Origin: Candidatus Aenigmatarchaeota archaeon
GTDB lineage: Archaea > Aenigmatarchaeota > Aenigmatarchaeia > GW2011-AR5
Direction of reading: 5' to 3'
Assembly: GCA_016198645.1 (NCBI GenBank)
Contig: JACQIE010000017.1
Span: 1 to 7,816, forward strand
DNA length: 7,816 bases
The notes under the pieces are model-generated. The model was given only the letters and a program-made list of their open reading frames with translations, did no database searches and was not told the DNA's origin. Position numbers and translations under genes: made by a program. Each line of letters opens with the position of its first letter. The first letter of the stretch is position 1. Positions 1 through 5,526 of the stretch are shown here, piece by piece.

Positions 1-21
1 ATACCGTTAAACGATGATGGT

Positions 22-234
22 ATGGATACGGTAAAATTGTCTCCCAAGTTTCAGGTAGTGATACCGAAAGGAATCCGTGAAAACCTCAAGCTGAAGCCGG
101 GAGAAAAGATGGTAGTGATAGAGAAAGGCGGCTCTATTCATATCGTGCCCGTGGGCAAGATGTTTGCCATGCGGGGCATCGCGAAGGGCACGGATTCAAA
201 GGGAATTCGGGATGAAGATGAGCGTTTTGCTTGA
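22..234 (+). CDS. AbrB/MazE/VapB-type antitoxin, 70 aa
   Basis: A short swapped-hairpin (SpoVT/AbrB) DNA-binding protein. The N-terminal half has the family pattern: 'KLSPKFQVVIPKGIRENL' (residues 5-22) followed by 'LKPGEKMVVIEKGG' (residues 24-37), the two beta-strand hairpins with the conserved QVVIPK and PGE elements. The last 25 or so residues (GIAKGTDSKGIRDEDERFA) are charged and would be the toxin-binding tail. Antitoxins of this class are known to neutralise a cognate PIN ribonuclease and autorepress the operon. The stop lies inside the next gene (PIN toxin), an overlap of about 23 bases typical of vapBC pairs. The start is the first ATG in frame; its promoter lies off the left edge. 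Family assignment is firm; the partner role is inferred from context. Confidence 0.88.
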   Translation: MDTVKLSPKFQVVIPKGIRENLKLKPGEKMVVIEKGGSIHIVPVGKMFAMRGIAKGTDSKGIRDEDERFA

Positions 235-598
235 TTCTCACGGCTGGATAGAATATTTCGCAGAAGGTCCCAAAGCGTCCAAGTACGCCAAGTATGTTGA
301 AGCGGCGAATCCCGCGGATTACGTTACGCCTTCCATAATTCTCTATGAGGTTTACAAGCGAATAAAATCCGTGCGTGGCGAATCGGTGGCACTTAAGTCA
401 ATCGCTCATATAATAGGCAATACGAGGCAGATAAGTATAGGCGGTAAAACGGCACTAAATGCGGCGGAAATAAGCATGAAAACGAAGTTGCCTATGGCGG
501 ATGCGCTGATAAAAGCCGTCGCCGAGGAGCAATCCGCAAAAATAATAACAGGAGATTCTCATTTCGCAGGAATGAAAGGCGTGGTATTCATAGAGTGA
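212..598 (+). CDS. PIN-domain ribonuclease toxin (VapC-like), 128 aa
   Basis: A small single-domain PIN nuclease, expected to cleave RNA with Mg2+/Mn2+. Counting from the ATG at 212, the four acidic positions of the fold are visible: D8 in 'LLDSHGWIEYF', E46 in 'ILYEVYKRI', D97 in 'PMADALI' and D115 in 'ITGDSHF'. The length is normal for VapC. The reading frame is open further left (ATG at 164), but that would add 16 residues without PIN character and deepen the overlap with the antitoxin. The ATG at 212 has a weak ribosome site (GGGA, 201-204) at good spacing; the ATG at 218 is an equal alternative. The overlap with the antitoxin gene implies translational coupling. The catalytic set looks complete, so the toxin is probably active. 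Confidence 0.88.
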   Translation: MKMSVLLDSHGWIEYFAEGPKASKYAKYVEAANPADYVTPSIILYEVYKRIKSVRGESVALKSIAHIIGNTRQISIGGKTALNAAEISMKTKLPMADALIKAVAEEQSAKIITGDSHFAGMKGVVFIE

Positions 599-725
599 CG
601 CTCGCCTTAATCTTCATACCATCGGACTTTCCATCCGCGCGATTGCCTCTAACGCATCGCGCAGCGCGGTCCATCGTTATCTAAAGCGGATGGAGGAATG
701 TGACCGGTTGCTTTTTCATTTTTAA
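594..725 (+). pseudogene. Orphan helix-turn-helix remnant
   Basis: Between the PIN gene and thrS one frame is open from the TAG at 591-593 to the TAA at 723-725 with no ATG, GTG or TTG start before the helix-turn-helix. It reads 'GLSIRAIASNASRSAVHRYL' (from 624) followed by KRMEECDR. This fits the generic pattern of a tri-helical HTH as found in transposases, resolvases and small regulators: G-x-S-x-R-x-I-A, then a turn, then S-R-S-x-V-x-R-Y-L. I read it as the surviving DNA-binding piece of a decayed gene, possibly a mobile element. The same bases are rich in inverted repeats, so a structured RNA is the competing reading. No catalytic domain remains nearby. Confidence 0.4.
630..722 (+). other. 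Inverted-repeat cluster ending in a T-rich tract; possible structured leader or small RNA
   Basis: Seen directly: a perfect 9-base inverted repeat TCCATCCGC (630-638) / GCGGATGGA (686-694). Nested inside is a perfect 7-base repeat GCGCGAT (637-643) / ATCGCGC (656-662) with a 12-base loop; it shares two bases with the outer arm. A second TCCATC at 670-675 could pair with the same GATGGA (689-694), so two pairings compete for one arm. A T-rich run (710-722, CTTTTTCATTTTT) follows, as expected of an archaeal terminator. It may be the end of vapBC transcription, a small RNA, or a leader upstream of thrS. The overlap with an HTH-like reading makes chance pairing in coding-derived sequence a real possibility. 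Confidence 0.35.
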
Positions 726-732
726 GTTTATT

Positions 733-816
733 ATGACAAAAGAAAAGAGGAGTAGTGACCAAACGGACACGATAAATAATATGGCATCGACTTGCAAAGC
801 AAGGGGATTAACGTGA
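733..816 (+). CDS. Possible threonine-rich leader ORF of thrS, 27 codons
   Basis: An ATG at 733 opens a 27-codon frame whose TGA stop (814-816) overlaps the thrS GTG start (813-815) in a GTGA tetranucleotide. Five of the 27 codons are Thr (positions 2, 11, 13, 20 and 27; ACA, ACG, ACG, ACT, ACG), and the last sense codon is Thr. This layout would suit translational coupling or stalling when charged tRNA-Thr is scarce. Against it: a TATA-like element at 772-780 lies inside the ORF and would start transcription after most of it, there is no TATA box at the right distance for a leaderless start at 733, and an ORF this short can arise by chance. A shorter in-frame ATG at 781 gives 11 codons. Function is inference only. 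Confidence 0.25.
   Translation: MTKEKRSSDQTDTINNMASTCKARGLT
772..780 (+). promoter_or_regulatory. TATA-like box before thrS
   Basis: ATAAATAAT lies about 26 bases before position 802. That start site would give thrS a leader of roughly 11 bases that still carries the ribosome site AGGGGA. It is the best promoter candidate in the gap, but it is AT-rich sequence read by eye. Confidence 0.4.
802..807 (+). promoter_or_regulatory. Ribosome binding site deciding the thrS GTG start
   Basis: AGGGGA sits five bases before the GTG at 813. It supports GTG 813 over the in-frame TTG at 792, which would add seven residues before the conserved 'KILLIHSDF' beginning of archaeal ThrRS editing domains. Confidence 0.6.
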
Positions 817-2486
817 AAATACTGCTGATACATTCAGACTTCATAGAATTCGAGGCGCGCCAGAAGGCGATAAAGCTCGCCGAGGACTGGGAAAAAGGCA
901 GGAAGACGCGCGTCGAGGAGTGCCTGGTCGCTTTCGTAGCCGTCGAAAGCAGGGATGAGGAAAACATCGCCAAAGTCACGGAAAACATGGTGGACGAGGC
1001 GATTAAAGTCGCCAACGAGGTGAAAGCGCAGCGCATCGTCTTCTATCCTTACGCGCACTTGAGCAAAGACTTGGCGTCGCCTTCTGTTGCGTTGGACGTT
1101 ATACGCAACGCGGAAGCGCTGGCAAGGAAGAAAGGCGTTGAGGCAAGCCATGCGCCGTTCGGCTGGTACAAGGCTTTTGACTTGAAGGCGAAAGGCCACC
1201 CGTTATCCGAATTAAGCAGGGAGATAACTGCTGAACCCGTGAAGCAGAAAGGCGGCCCGCAACCCGTGAAGGCAGGGGAAGAAAAAGAGCTGACAGAAGA
1301 CGACCACCGCGCGCTCGGGCGCAAGCTTGACCTTTACAGCTTCCACGACGTGGCGCCGGGCATGGCGTTCTTCCACCCGAAAGGTGTGATACTCAAAAAC
1401 GTTTTAATGGACTTTTCCCGCCGTGAGCACGCAAAGCGCGGCTACCGCGAGATAAACACGCCCGTCGTCATGAACAAGTCGCTGTGGGAGATGTCCGGCC
1501 ACTGGTTGCACTACAGGAAAAACATGTTCCTGACGGAAGTGGAGGGCGAGCAGTTCGCTATAAAGCCCATGAACTGCCCCGGTTCAATTCTGGTATTCAA
1601 AAGCGCGACGCGCAGCTACCGCGACCTGCCGCTAAGGCTCTTAGAATACGGCATGGTCCACAGGAACGAGCTGTCGGGAGTGCTTTCCGGTTTGTTCAGA
1701 GTCCGCCAATTCACGCAGGACGACGCGCATATCTACGTCCGCGAAGAGCAGCTTTCGGACGAGATAGAGCGCGTTGTCGACATGGTCGGTCACGTTTACA
1801 ATATATTCGGCTTTGAATATCACGTCGAGCTATCAACGCGCCCCGAAGACTCTATGGGGACGGAAGAGATGTGGAACAAGGCGGAAAGCGCTCTGGAAAG
1901 CGCGCTGAAAAAGAAAAAGATGAAATATAAAATCAACAAGGGCGACGGCGCCTTCTACGGCCCGAAGATTGATTTTCATATTAAAGATTCGTTGGGAAGA
2001 ACGTGGCAGTGCGCCACGTGCCAGGTCGATTTCAACCAGCCTGAACGTTTCGACATAAGTTACGTTGCCGAGGACAACAAGCCGCACCGTCCCGTGATGG
2101 TGCATCGTGTCATCTTCGGCGCGCTCGAACGTTTCATCGGGATACTCGTTGAGCATTATAAGGGCGCTTTCCCCGTCTGGCTCTCGCCCGTGCAGGTGCG
2201 TGTGCTGGCGCTAACCGATGCCAATGCAGAAGCCGCGCGCGCCATGCTGGAGAAGTTGAAAGAAGCGGGCATACGCGCCGACAGCGACGAAAGGACAAGC
2301 ACCGTAGAGTACAGAATCCGCGAAGCAGAGCTTGAGAAGATTCCGTACGTCATCGTCATCGGCAAGAAAGAAGAGGAAGCCGGCACGATAGCGCTGCGCG
2401 CAAGAGGCGACAAGAACGTCAGGTACGGCATGAAGATTGACGACTTTATCACGCAAGTCAGGGAAGACGAGGAGAAGAAGCGATGA
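813..2486 (+). CDS. thrS: Threonyl-tRNA synthetase, archaeal editing domain on a bacterial-like core, 557 aa
   Basis: Charges tRNA-Thr with threonine and removes mischarged serine. Counting from GTG 813, residues 1-140 are the D-Tyr-tRNA-deacylase-like editing domain of archaeal ThrRS. The positions described for the Pyrococcus enzyme are present one residue earlier: H82, Y119, K120 and E133. Residues 141-160 are a K/E/P/G-rich hinge. Residues 161-450 are the class II core: motif 1 around 'GYREINTP', motif 2 'HRNELSGVLSGLFRVR' (283-298) and motif 3 'GALERFIGIL' (436-445). The zinc ligands C255, H306 and H431 are present. The rest is the anticodon-binding domain. The core wording (MNCPG, FTQDDAH, HRNE-SG) is bacterial in style, whereas archaeal enzymes typically read FRREKSGELSGL and FTMPDMH. 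The bacterial TGS and N2 editing domains are absent. The length is below the roughly 620 aa of typical archaeal ThrRS. It overlaps the next gene by 4 bases. Confidence 0.96.
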   Translation: MKILLIHSDFIEFEARQKAIKLAEDWEKGRKTRVEECLVAFVAVESRDEENIAKVTENMVDEAIKVANEVKAQRIVFYPYAHLSKDLASPSVALDVIRNAEALARKKGVEASHAPFGWYKAFDLKAKGHPLSELSREITAEPVKQKGGPQPVKAGEEKELTEDDHRALGRKLDLYSFHDVAPGMAFFHPKGVILKNVLMDFSRREHAKRGYREINTPVVMNKSLWEMSGHWLHYRKNMFLTEVEGEQFAIKPMNCPGSILVFKSATRSYRDLPLRLLEYGMVHRNELSGVLSGLFRVRQFTQDDAHIYVREEQLSDEIERVVDMVGHVYNIFGFEYHVELSTRPEDSMGTEEMWNKAESALESALKKKKMKYKINKGDGAFYGPKIDFHIKDSLGRTWQCATCQVDFNQPERFDISYVAEDNKPHRPVMVHRVIFGALERFIGILVEHYKGAFPVWLSPVQVRVLALTDANAEAARAMLEKLKEAGIRADSDERTSTVEYRIREAELEKIPYVIVIGKKEEEAGTIALRARGDKNVRYGMKIDDFITQVREDEEKKR

Positions 2487-2806
2487 TGGTTTATTCTAAT
2501 CAAGAACTGAAAGAACAGCACGAATATTTAGGTCGGCTGTATGCTCTCATAAATCTAGGTACTTATTCACACGAACAGATGGTAGTTGCACTTTCTCGAA
2601 GATATGAAGGGCTGACAACTGATATCGTGGCGCACGACTGCGAACGTCTCAAACGGACGTTTGCCGTATACGATATGCCTACAGTAATGGCAGACGAAAT
2701 TCTCGATTTCACACAATACATCGGTATTCGCATACCCGAGGAAAAAATGGAAGAAATTAAGAGGCGATTCGGTAACCGACAAGAAGACAAAGAAACGAAG
2801 CAGTAA
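2483..2806 (+). CDS. Small predicted helical protein, unknown function, 107 aa
   Basis: I do not recognise a family. The ATG overlaps the thrS stop in ATGA and is preceded by GAGGAG (2469-2474) at normal spacing, so translation is probably coupled to thrS; the ATG at 2486 is an alternative. The sequence looks all-helical: a helix from about residue 7 to 27 (QELKEQHEYLGRLYALI), then 'SHEQMVVALSRRY' (29-41), 'DIVAHDCERLKRTF' (47-60), 'TVMADEILDFTQYI' (67-80) and 'EEKMEEIKRRFG' (86-97), with a hydrophilic tail (QEDKETKQ). There is no signal peptide, membrane segment or metal-binding cluster. Its base composition is visibly more AT-rich than thrS, which may mean a different origin. A role tied to ThrRS is only suggested by position. 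Followed by a convergent gene 32 bases away. Confidence 0.75.
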   Translation: MMVYSNQELKEQHEYLGRLYALINLGTYSHEQMVVALSRRYEGLTTDIVAHDCERLKRTFAVYDMPTVMADEILDFTQYIGIRIPEEKMEEIKRRFGNRQEDKETKQ

Positions 2807-2838
2807 CCGTGTATGTATAGAATACCAGCTTAAAAGGC

Positions 2839-3048
2839 TCACCCATGCCTCGCCAACGTCGTTTGTATCTCCTTGGATTCGCCTTCGTTGAAGTTCGCTT
2901 TCAGAATATTGATGTCCCGTTCCTTCTTCTTCCGCACGCTCTGCAACGCCATGAGCCGCAGCGAGAATCGCTCTATTTCCCTGTCTAGCTCGGTTATTTC
3001 CAGTTCAAGCTTCGCTATCTCGTGCCTCATCTCCTCTTCAATCGTCAT
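2839..3048 (-). CDS. Short coiled-coil protein, 69 aa
   Basis: Almost the whole protein is one predicted coiled coil. Hydrophobic residues fall in strict a/d spacing from M7 to F53 (M7, I11, L14, I18, L21, I25, F28, L32, L35, then I46, L49, F53), with E/R/K in the outer positions, so about seven heptads. The last 15 residues are polar and probably unstructured. Such proteins often act as oligomerisation or scaffold pieces, but no family is recognised. The heptad pattern favours this frame over the serine-rich ORF opposite. It starts 44 bases after the stop of the upstream minus-strand gene. A T-rich tract (TTTTTCTCCTTT, about 3079-3089 on the minus strand) follows that stop, and CATAATAATA (3063-3072) is TATA-like but closer to the ATG than the usual 26 bases. 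Transcription is therefore unclear. Confidence 0.6.
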   Translation of the reverse strand: MTIEEEMRHEIAKLELEITELDREIERFSLRLMALQSVRKKKERDINILKANFNEGESKEIQTTLARHG

Positions 3049-3092
3049 AAGAGTGAATATGCTATTATTATGCCGCGAAAGGAGAAAAAGGT

Positions 3093-3506
3093 TTATTTCG
3101 GAAGCTCAAAATGGTATTTTATCGTGAATGGCACGTATCTATGTCCGTCTCTGCCAGTTTTCGGCGCGTCGTGATGCATGCCCAGTAAAGTCACACGAGA
3201 GTTTCCAAATGATGTAGAAATGATTTCAACGCCTCCGATAGACTTGAAGTATTGTTGCAGCTTTGCCTGTAATTCGTTGTACTTGCTAGGCGGCGAAATT
3301 GTAAGCAAATATTCCGTGCATTCGGGTGTATCGTTCATTACTTTAAAAGGCACATACTTATCGTCTACCGAAAATATTGCCCTTTCAACCTCTTGCAAAA
3401 TATTCCGCCTTGTTGGCAGTATATCAACCAAACAAAAGGTATTTTTACTCGGTGTTTCTGCATCCATTCCAGTCCTGCGTAAATACGGCTCAAGGATTGC
3501 GACCAT
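3093..3506 (-). CDS. Unknown protein, possible ferredoxin-like fold, 137 aa
   Basis: No family recognised. By eye the middle reads as strand 'TFCLVDIL' (23-30), helix 'RRNILQEVERAIF' (33-45), strand 'VPFKVM' (52-57), strand 'EYLLTISP' (65-72), helix 'YNELQAKLQQYFKSI' (75-89) and strands 'VEIISTSF' and 'RVTLLGM' (92-109). This beta-alpha-beta-beta-alpha-beta order resembles a ferredoxin-like fold, so a small-ligand or RNA-binding protein is possible but unproven. It ends 'HHDAPKTGRDGHRYVPFTIKYHFELPK', basic and beta-rich. The start is well supported: a TATA box lies about 26 bases upstream, giving a leaderless message. The gene follows elp3 by 35 bases but seems to have its own promoter. It is AT-richer than elp3. 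Confidence 0.72.
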   Translation of the reverse strand: MVAILEPYLRRTGMDAETPSKNTFCLVDILPTRRNILQEVERAIFSVDDKYVPFKVMNDTPECTEYLLTISPPSKYNELQAKLQQYFKSIGGVEIISTSFGNSRVTLLGMHHDAPKTGRDGHRYVPFTIKYHFELPK

Positions 3507-3527
3507 GTAACCAGAAACGTAGAAACC

Positions 3528-3536
3528 TATATAAAA
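3528..3536 (-). promoter_or_regulatory. TATA box of the 137-aa gene
   Basis: On the minus strand TTTTATATA starts six bases after the elp3 stop codon, with its centre about 25-26 bases before the ATG at 3506. This is the canonical archaeal spacing for a leaderless transcript. The same T-rich bases may help end the elp3 transcript. Confidence 0.7.
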
Positions 3537-3541
3537 CCCGC

Positions 3542-5077
3542 TTAAAGTGGTTTAGACATGTAATTGCCTTCCAGCACATAGCCGAGCTTGCGGTAATACT
3601 CGCGAGCTCCGATGCCGGACGTGACCAATATCTTCTTTTTGCCGCGCTCCGCTGCGATTTCTTCAGCTCTGCAAAGCAGGCGGCGGCCGAAACCCCTGTG
3701 CTGCCACGCTCCCTCCGTGCCGATGGCAGCCTGCTGCCCGTAGACGTGCAGCTCGCGCACCTTTGCCCACGGCGAAGCGTCTATTCTCAAACGCAGGAAA
3801 CCGACAAGCACGCCCTGTTTTGCGTCTTCAAAAGAAAGGAAAAACTCCTTTCCGCCCGAGGCTTCATACTCATTTTCAAGCAGCGCCACGTTTTCCGGCG
3901 CGGCTTTCTTTAGCCCGACTTCCCTGCAGCGGATGCAGCGGCAGACAAAGCCGCGGGCTTTCGCCAGCTGGCGGAGGTTCGTTTTCCTTGCGCCCGCCGC
4001 CGCTTCGTGCTCCGAGATGTCGCGCATGATTCTCTTTATCCTCACGTAAGGCGGAACGTGCTTCTTCATTTCTATCAGCAATTCGGTCATTTTTTCGTCG
4101 CTCAGCGCTTCGTATTCGCCGCGTTTCCACTGGTCGTGCAGCACGGTTCCCGGTATCACGAGCGTGGGATAAATCTTCAGCTCGTCCGGACGATAGTCAG
4201 GGTTTTCAAAGAGCTCCCTGAACGATTCCACTTCCTTCGCAAAGTCTATTTTGCCGTAAAGCCCGGTCAGCCCGGGCATCCAGTGCGCCGTTATTTTGAG
4301 CCCGGCTTCGCGCAACGCTCTGAACGCAGCTTTGTTCTTGCCGCATCCGTGCCCGCGGTTTATTTTCTGTTGTATATCTTCACGCGTCGTTTGGACGCCT
4401 ATCTCAACGCGCGTCGTTCCGTAACAGAGCATCTCCTGAATCTGCGCGTCGCTGCAATAATCGGCGCGCGTTTCTATCGTCAGCCCGATGACGCGGTTCT
4501 TCGCTGTTTCGTTCACCGTCTTCGCTTCGTCCAGCGCCGTCGAAGGCGCGGCGTTAAAAGCGTCAAGGCATCCGCGGATGAACGAGTTGCGTTTTTCTTT
4601 TTGCCATGACATGAACGTGCCGCCCATTACTATCAGCTCGCATTTGTCGGTATCGTGCCCCGTTGCCCGTAGCTGGGCGAGGCGGTTAATTACTTGCCTG
4701 AACGGACTGTAATCGTTGCGCATCGCCCGCATAGTCGTCGGCTCCGTTCCCGTATACGACTTGGGCACGTGTCTGTGCTTCGTCGAGCCCTGCGGGCAGA
4801 ATATGCACGAGAAGGGGCAGGAATAATCATTTTCACCGAGCCACATCACGGCGATATTCGCCACGCCTGAAAGCGTCCGCACGGGCTTTGTTTGCAGGAA
4901 GTCGCGCACGCTCTTTTTTTCCATGCCCGTCCGGTTCATGTAGAGTATAACGTCCGCGTTTTTCACGATGTTAGAAAGCCCGTATGCGCCGGATATTCTC
5001 GCCTTCTCTTCCTCAAACTCCTCGCGCGTCGCGCCCTTTTCCGCAAGGGCGATTATCTCGGCATATGCTTTGTCCAT
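3542..5077 (-). CDS. elp3: Elp3-type tRNA wobble-uridine modification enzyme (radical SAM + GNAT), 511 aa
   Basis: Elp3 uses S-adenosylmethionine and acetyl-CoA to build the carboxymethyl group on U34 of tRNA; archaea have it without the other Elongator subunits. From the ATG at 5077: an N-terminal helical tRNA-binding segment (1-65); 'KPVRTLSGV' (64-72); the radical SAM cluster cysteines C87, C91 and C94 in 'CPFSCIFCPQG'; 'SYTGTEPT' (107-114); 'LIVMGGTF' (148-155); 'IETRADYC' (201-208); the zinc-type cysteines C379, C381 and C384; then the GNAT domain with 'LHVYG' (443-447), the acetyl-CoA loop 'QHRGFGRRLL' (459-468) and 'YYRKLGY' (494-500). The frame is open to 5257, but the extra residues do not look like Elp3 and would overlap the upstream gene. 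ATG 5128 (17-base overlap) is a possible second choice. A TATA-like box 25 bases before 5077 favours the start given. Confidence 0.95.
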   Translation of the reverse strand: MDKAYAEIIALAEKGATREEFEEEKARISGAYGLSNIVKNADVILYMNRTGMEKKSVRDFLQTKPVRTLSGVANIAVMWLGENDYSCPFSCIFCPQGSTKHRHVPKSYTGTEPTTMRAMRNDYSPFRQVINRLAQLRATGHDTDKCELIVMGGTFMSWQKEKRNSFIRGCLDAFNAAPSTALDEAKTVNETAKNRVIGLTIETRADYCSDAQIQEMLCYGTTRVEIGVQTTREDIQQKINRGHGCGKNKAAFRALREAGLKITAHWMPGLTGLYGKIDFAKEVESFRELFENPDYRPDELKIYPTLVIPGTVLHDQWKRGEYEALSDEKMTELLIEMKKHVPPYVRIKRIMRDISEHEAAAGARKTNLRQLAKARGFVCRCIRCREVGLKKAAPENVALLENEYEASGGKEFFLSFEDAKQGVLVGFLRLRIDASPWAKVRELHVYGQQAAIGTEGAWQHRGFGRRLLCRAEEIAAERGKKKILVTSGIGAREYYRKLGYVLEGNYMSKPL

Positions 5078-5098
5078 TAGGGTAATTGGAGCGAAAGA

Positions 5099-5105
5099 GT
5101 AAAAA
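5099..5105 (-). promoter_or_regulatory. Weak TATA-like box of elp3
   Basis: TTTTTAC on the minus strand lies just after the stop of the upstream 126-aa gene and about 25 bases before the ATG at 5077. It is a poorer match than the boxes at 3528 and 5515, but the position repeats theirs. Confidence 0.4.
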
Positions 5106-5111
5106 GGGTTT

Positions 5112-5492
5112 TCATCCGGTAAAGTCATAGAGGGTTTCCTTTGCGCCACCGAGATCACTGTCTTCCGGCATTGCCGCATACATGCGAGGGTTGTCCCTTT
5201 CCATGTCATAGTAAACGTCATGCCCTTCAGGAACGCGCGCACCGTAAATATATGCAAGCCCGCCCAATTTGTCTCTTAATAGTACGAGAACAAGCGGTTG
5301 CCGCGGCGTTAATGGGGGCAGATTTCGGTTCGCCTTTACCCATAAACTTACATTGCCAGCATGCGGAGCATCGTCTGAGGGAGGCATTTTATCCTTTACA
5401 TTAATGCGATATTCTATTGCAGGTAAACCGCTATAAGGCGCAGGCTCGGAATCAGCAACATATCCTTCGTGTATTCCCGAGTTGATGAGCAT
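5112..5492 (-). CDS. Unknown protein, 126 aa
   Basis: No family recognised. The first half is proline-rich and acidic (for example 'DSEPAPYSGLPAIEYRINV', residues 14-32, and 'MPPSDDAPHAGN', 36-47). The core has two likely strands, 'VSLWVKAN' (48-55) and 'PLVLVLLRDKLGGLAYIYGA' (66-85), and the C-terminus is acidic (ERDNPRMYAAMPEDSDLGG). There is no signal peptide, transmembrane helix or catalytic motif, so it is probably a small soluble beta-rich protein. The start at 5492 is supported by a TATA box whose centre is 26 bases upstream. It lies between trmB and elp3 on the same strand, 34 bases after trmB and 34 before elp3. Its function cannot be deduced. Confidence 0.72.
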   Translation of the reverse strand: MLINSGIHEGYVADSEPAPYSGLPAIEYRINVKDKMPPSDDAPHAGNVSLWVKANRNLPPLTPRQPLVLVLLRDKLGGLAYIYGARVPEGHDVYYDMERDNPRMYAAMPEDSDLGGAKETLYDFTG

Positions 5493-5514
5493 TTACACAC
5501 TCTTTTCAAATGCC

Positions 5515-5522
5515 TTTAAAAA
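5515..5522 (-). promoter_or_regulatory. TATA box of the 126-aa gene
   Basis: TTTTTAAA on the minus strand begins four bases after the trmB stop, with its centre 26 bases before the ATG at 5492. This fits a leaderless start. It may also act as the T-rich end signal of trmB. Confidence 0.65.
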
Positions 5523-5526
5523 GAAC

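Noticed and set aside
164..211. Longer start for the PIN toxin
   Set aside because: The added 16 residues are the antitoxin read in another frame, and PIN proteins begin near the first catalytic Asp.
630..722. tRNA, 5S rRNA or T-box reading of the structured strip
   Set aside because: No cloverleaf, no GTTCGA-type T-loop and no conserved T-box sequence; T-boxes are also a bacterial device.
792..812. TTG start for thrS
   Set aside because: It adds seven residues not expected in the family, while GTG 813 has a ribosome site and the conserved KILLIHSDF beginning.
2873..3127. 84-aa plus-strand ORF opposite the coiled-coil gene
   Set aside because: Serine-rich antisense image of the E/K/R/L heptads; it spans the end of another gene as well.
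4007..4609. 200-aa plus-strand ORF opposite elp3
   Set aside because: It lies fully inside the well-supported elp3 gene on the other strand; the composition (rich in R, F, V, A) is what an antisense frame of a GC-rich gene gives, and no domain is visible.
5078..5257. 60-residue N-terminal extension of Elp3
   Set aside because: It does not resemble Elp3 and would overlap the 126-aa gene; a TATA-like box fits the start at 5077.
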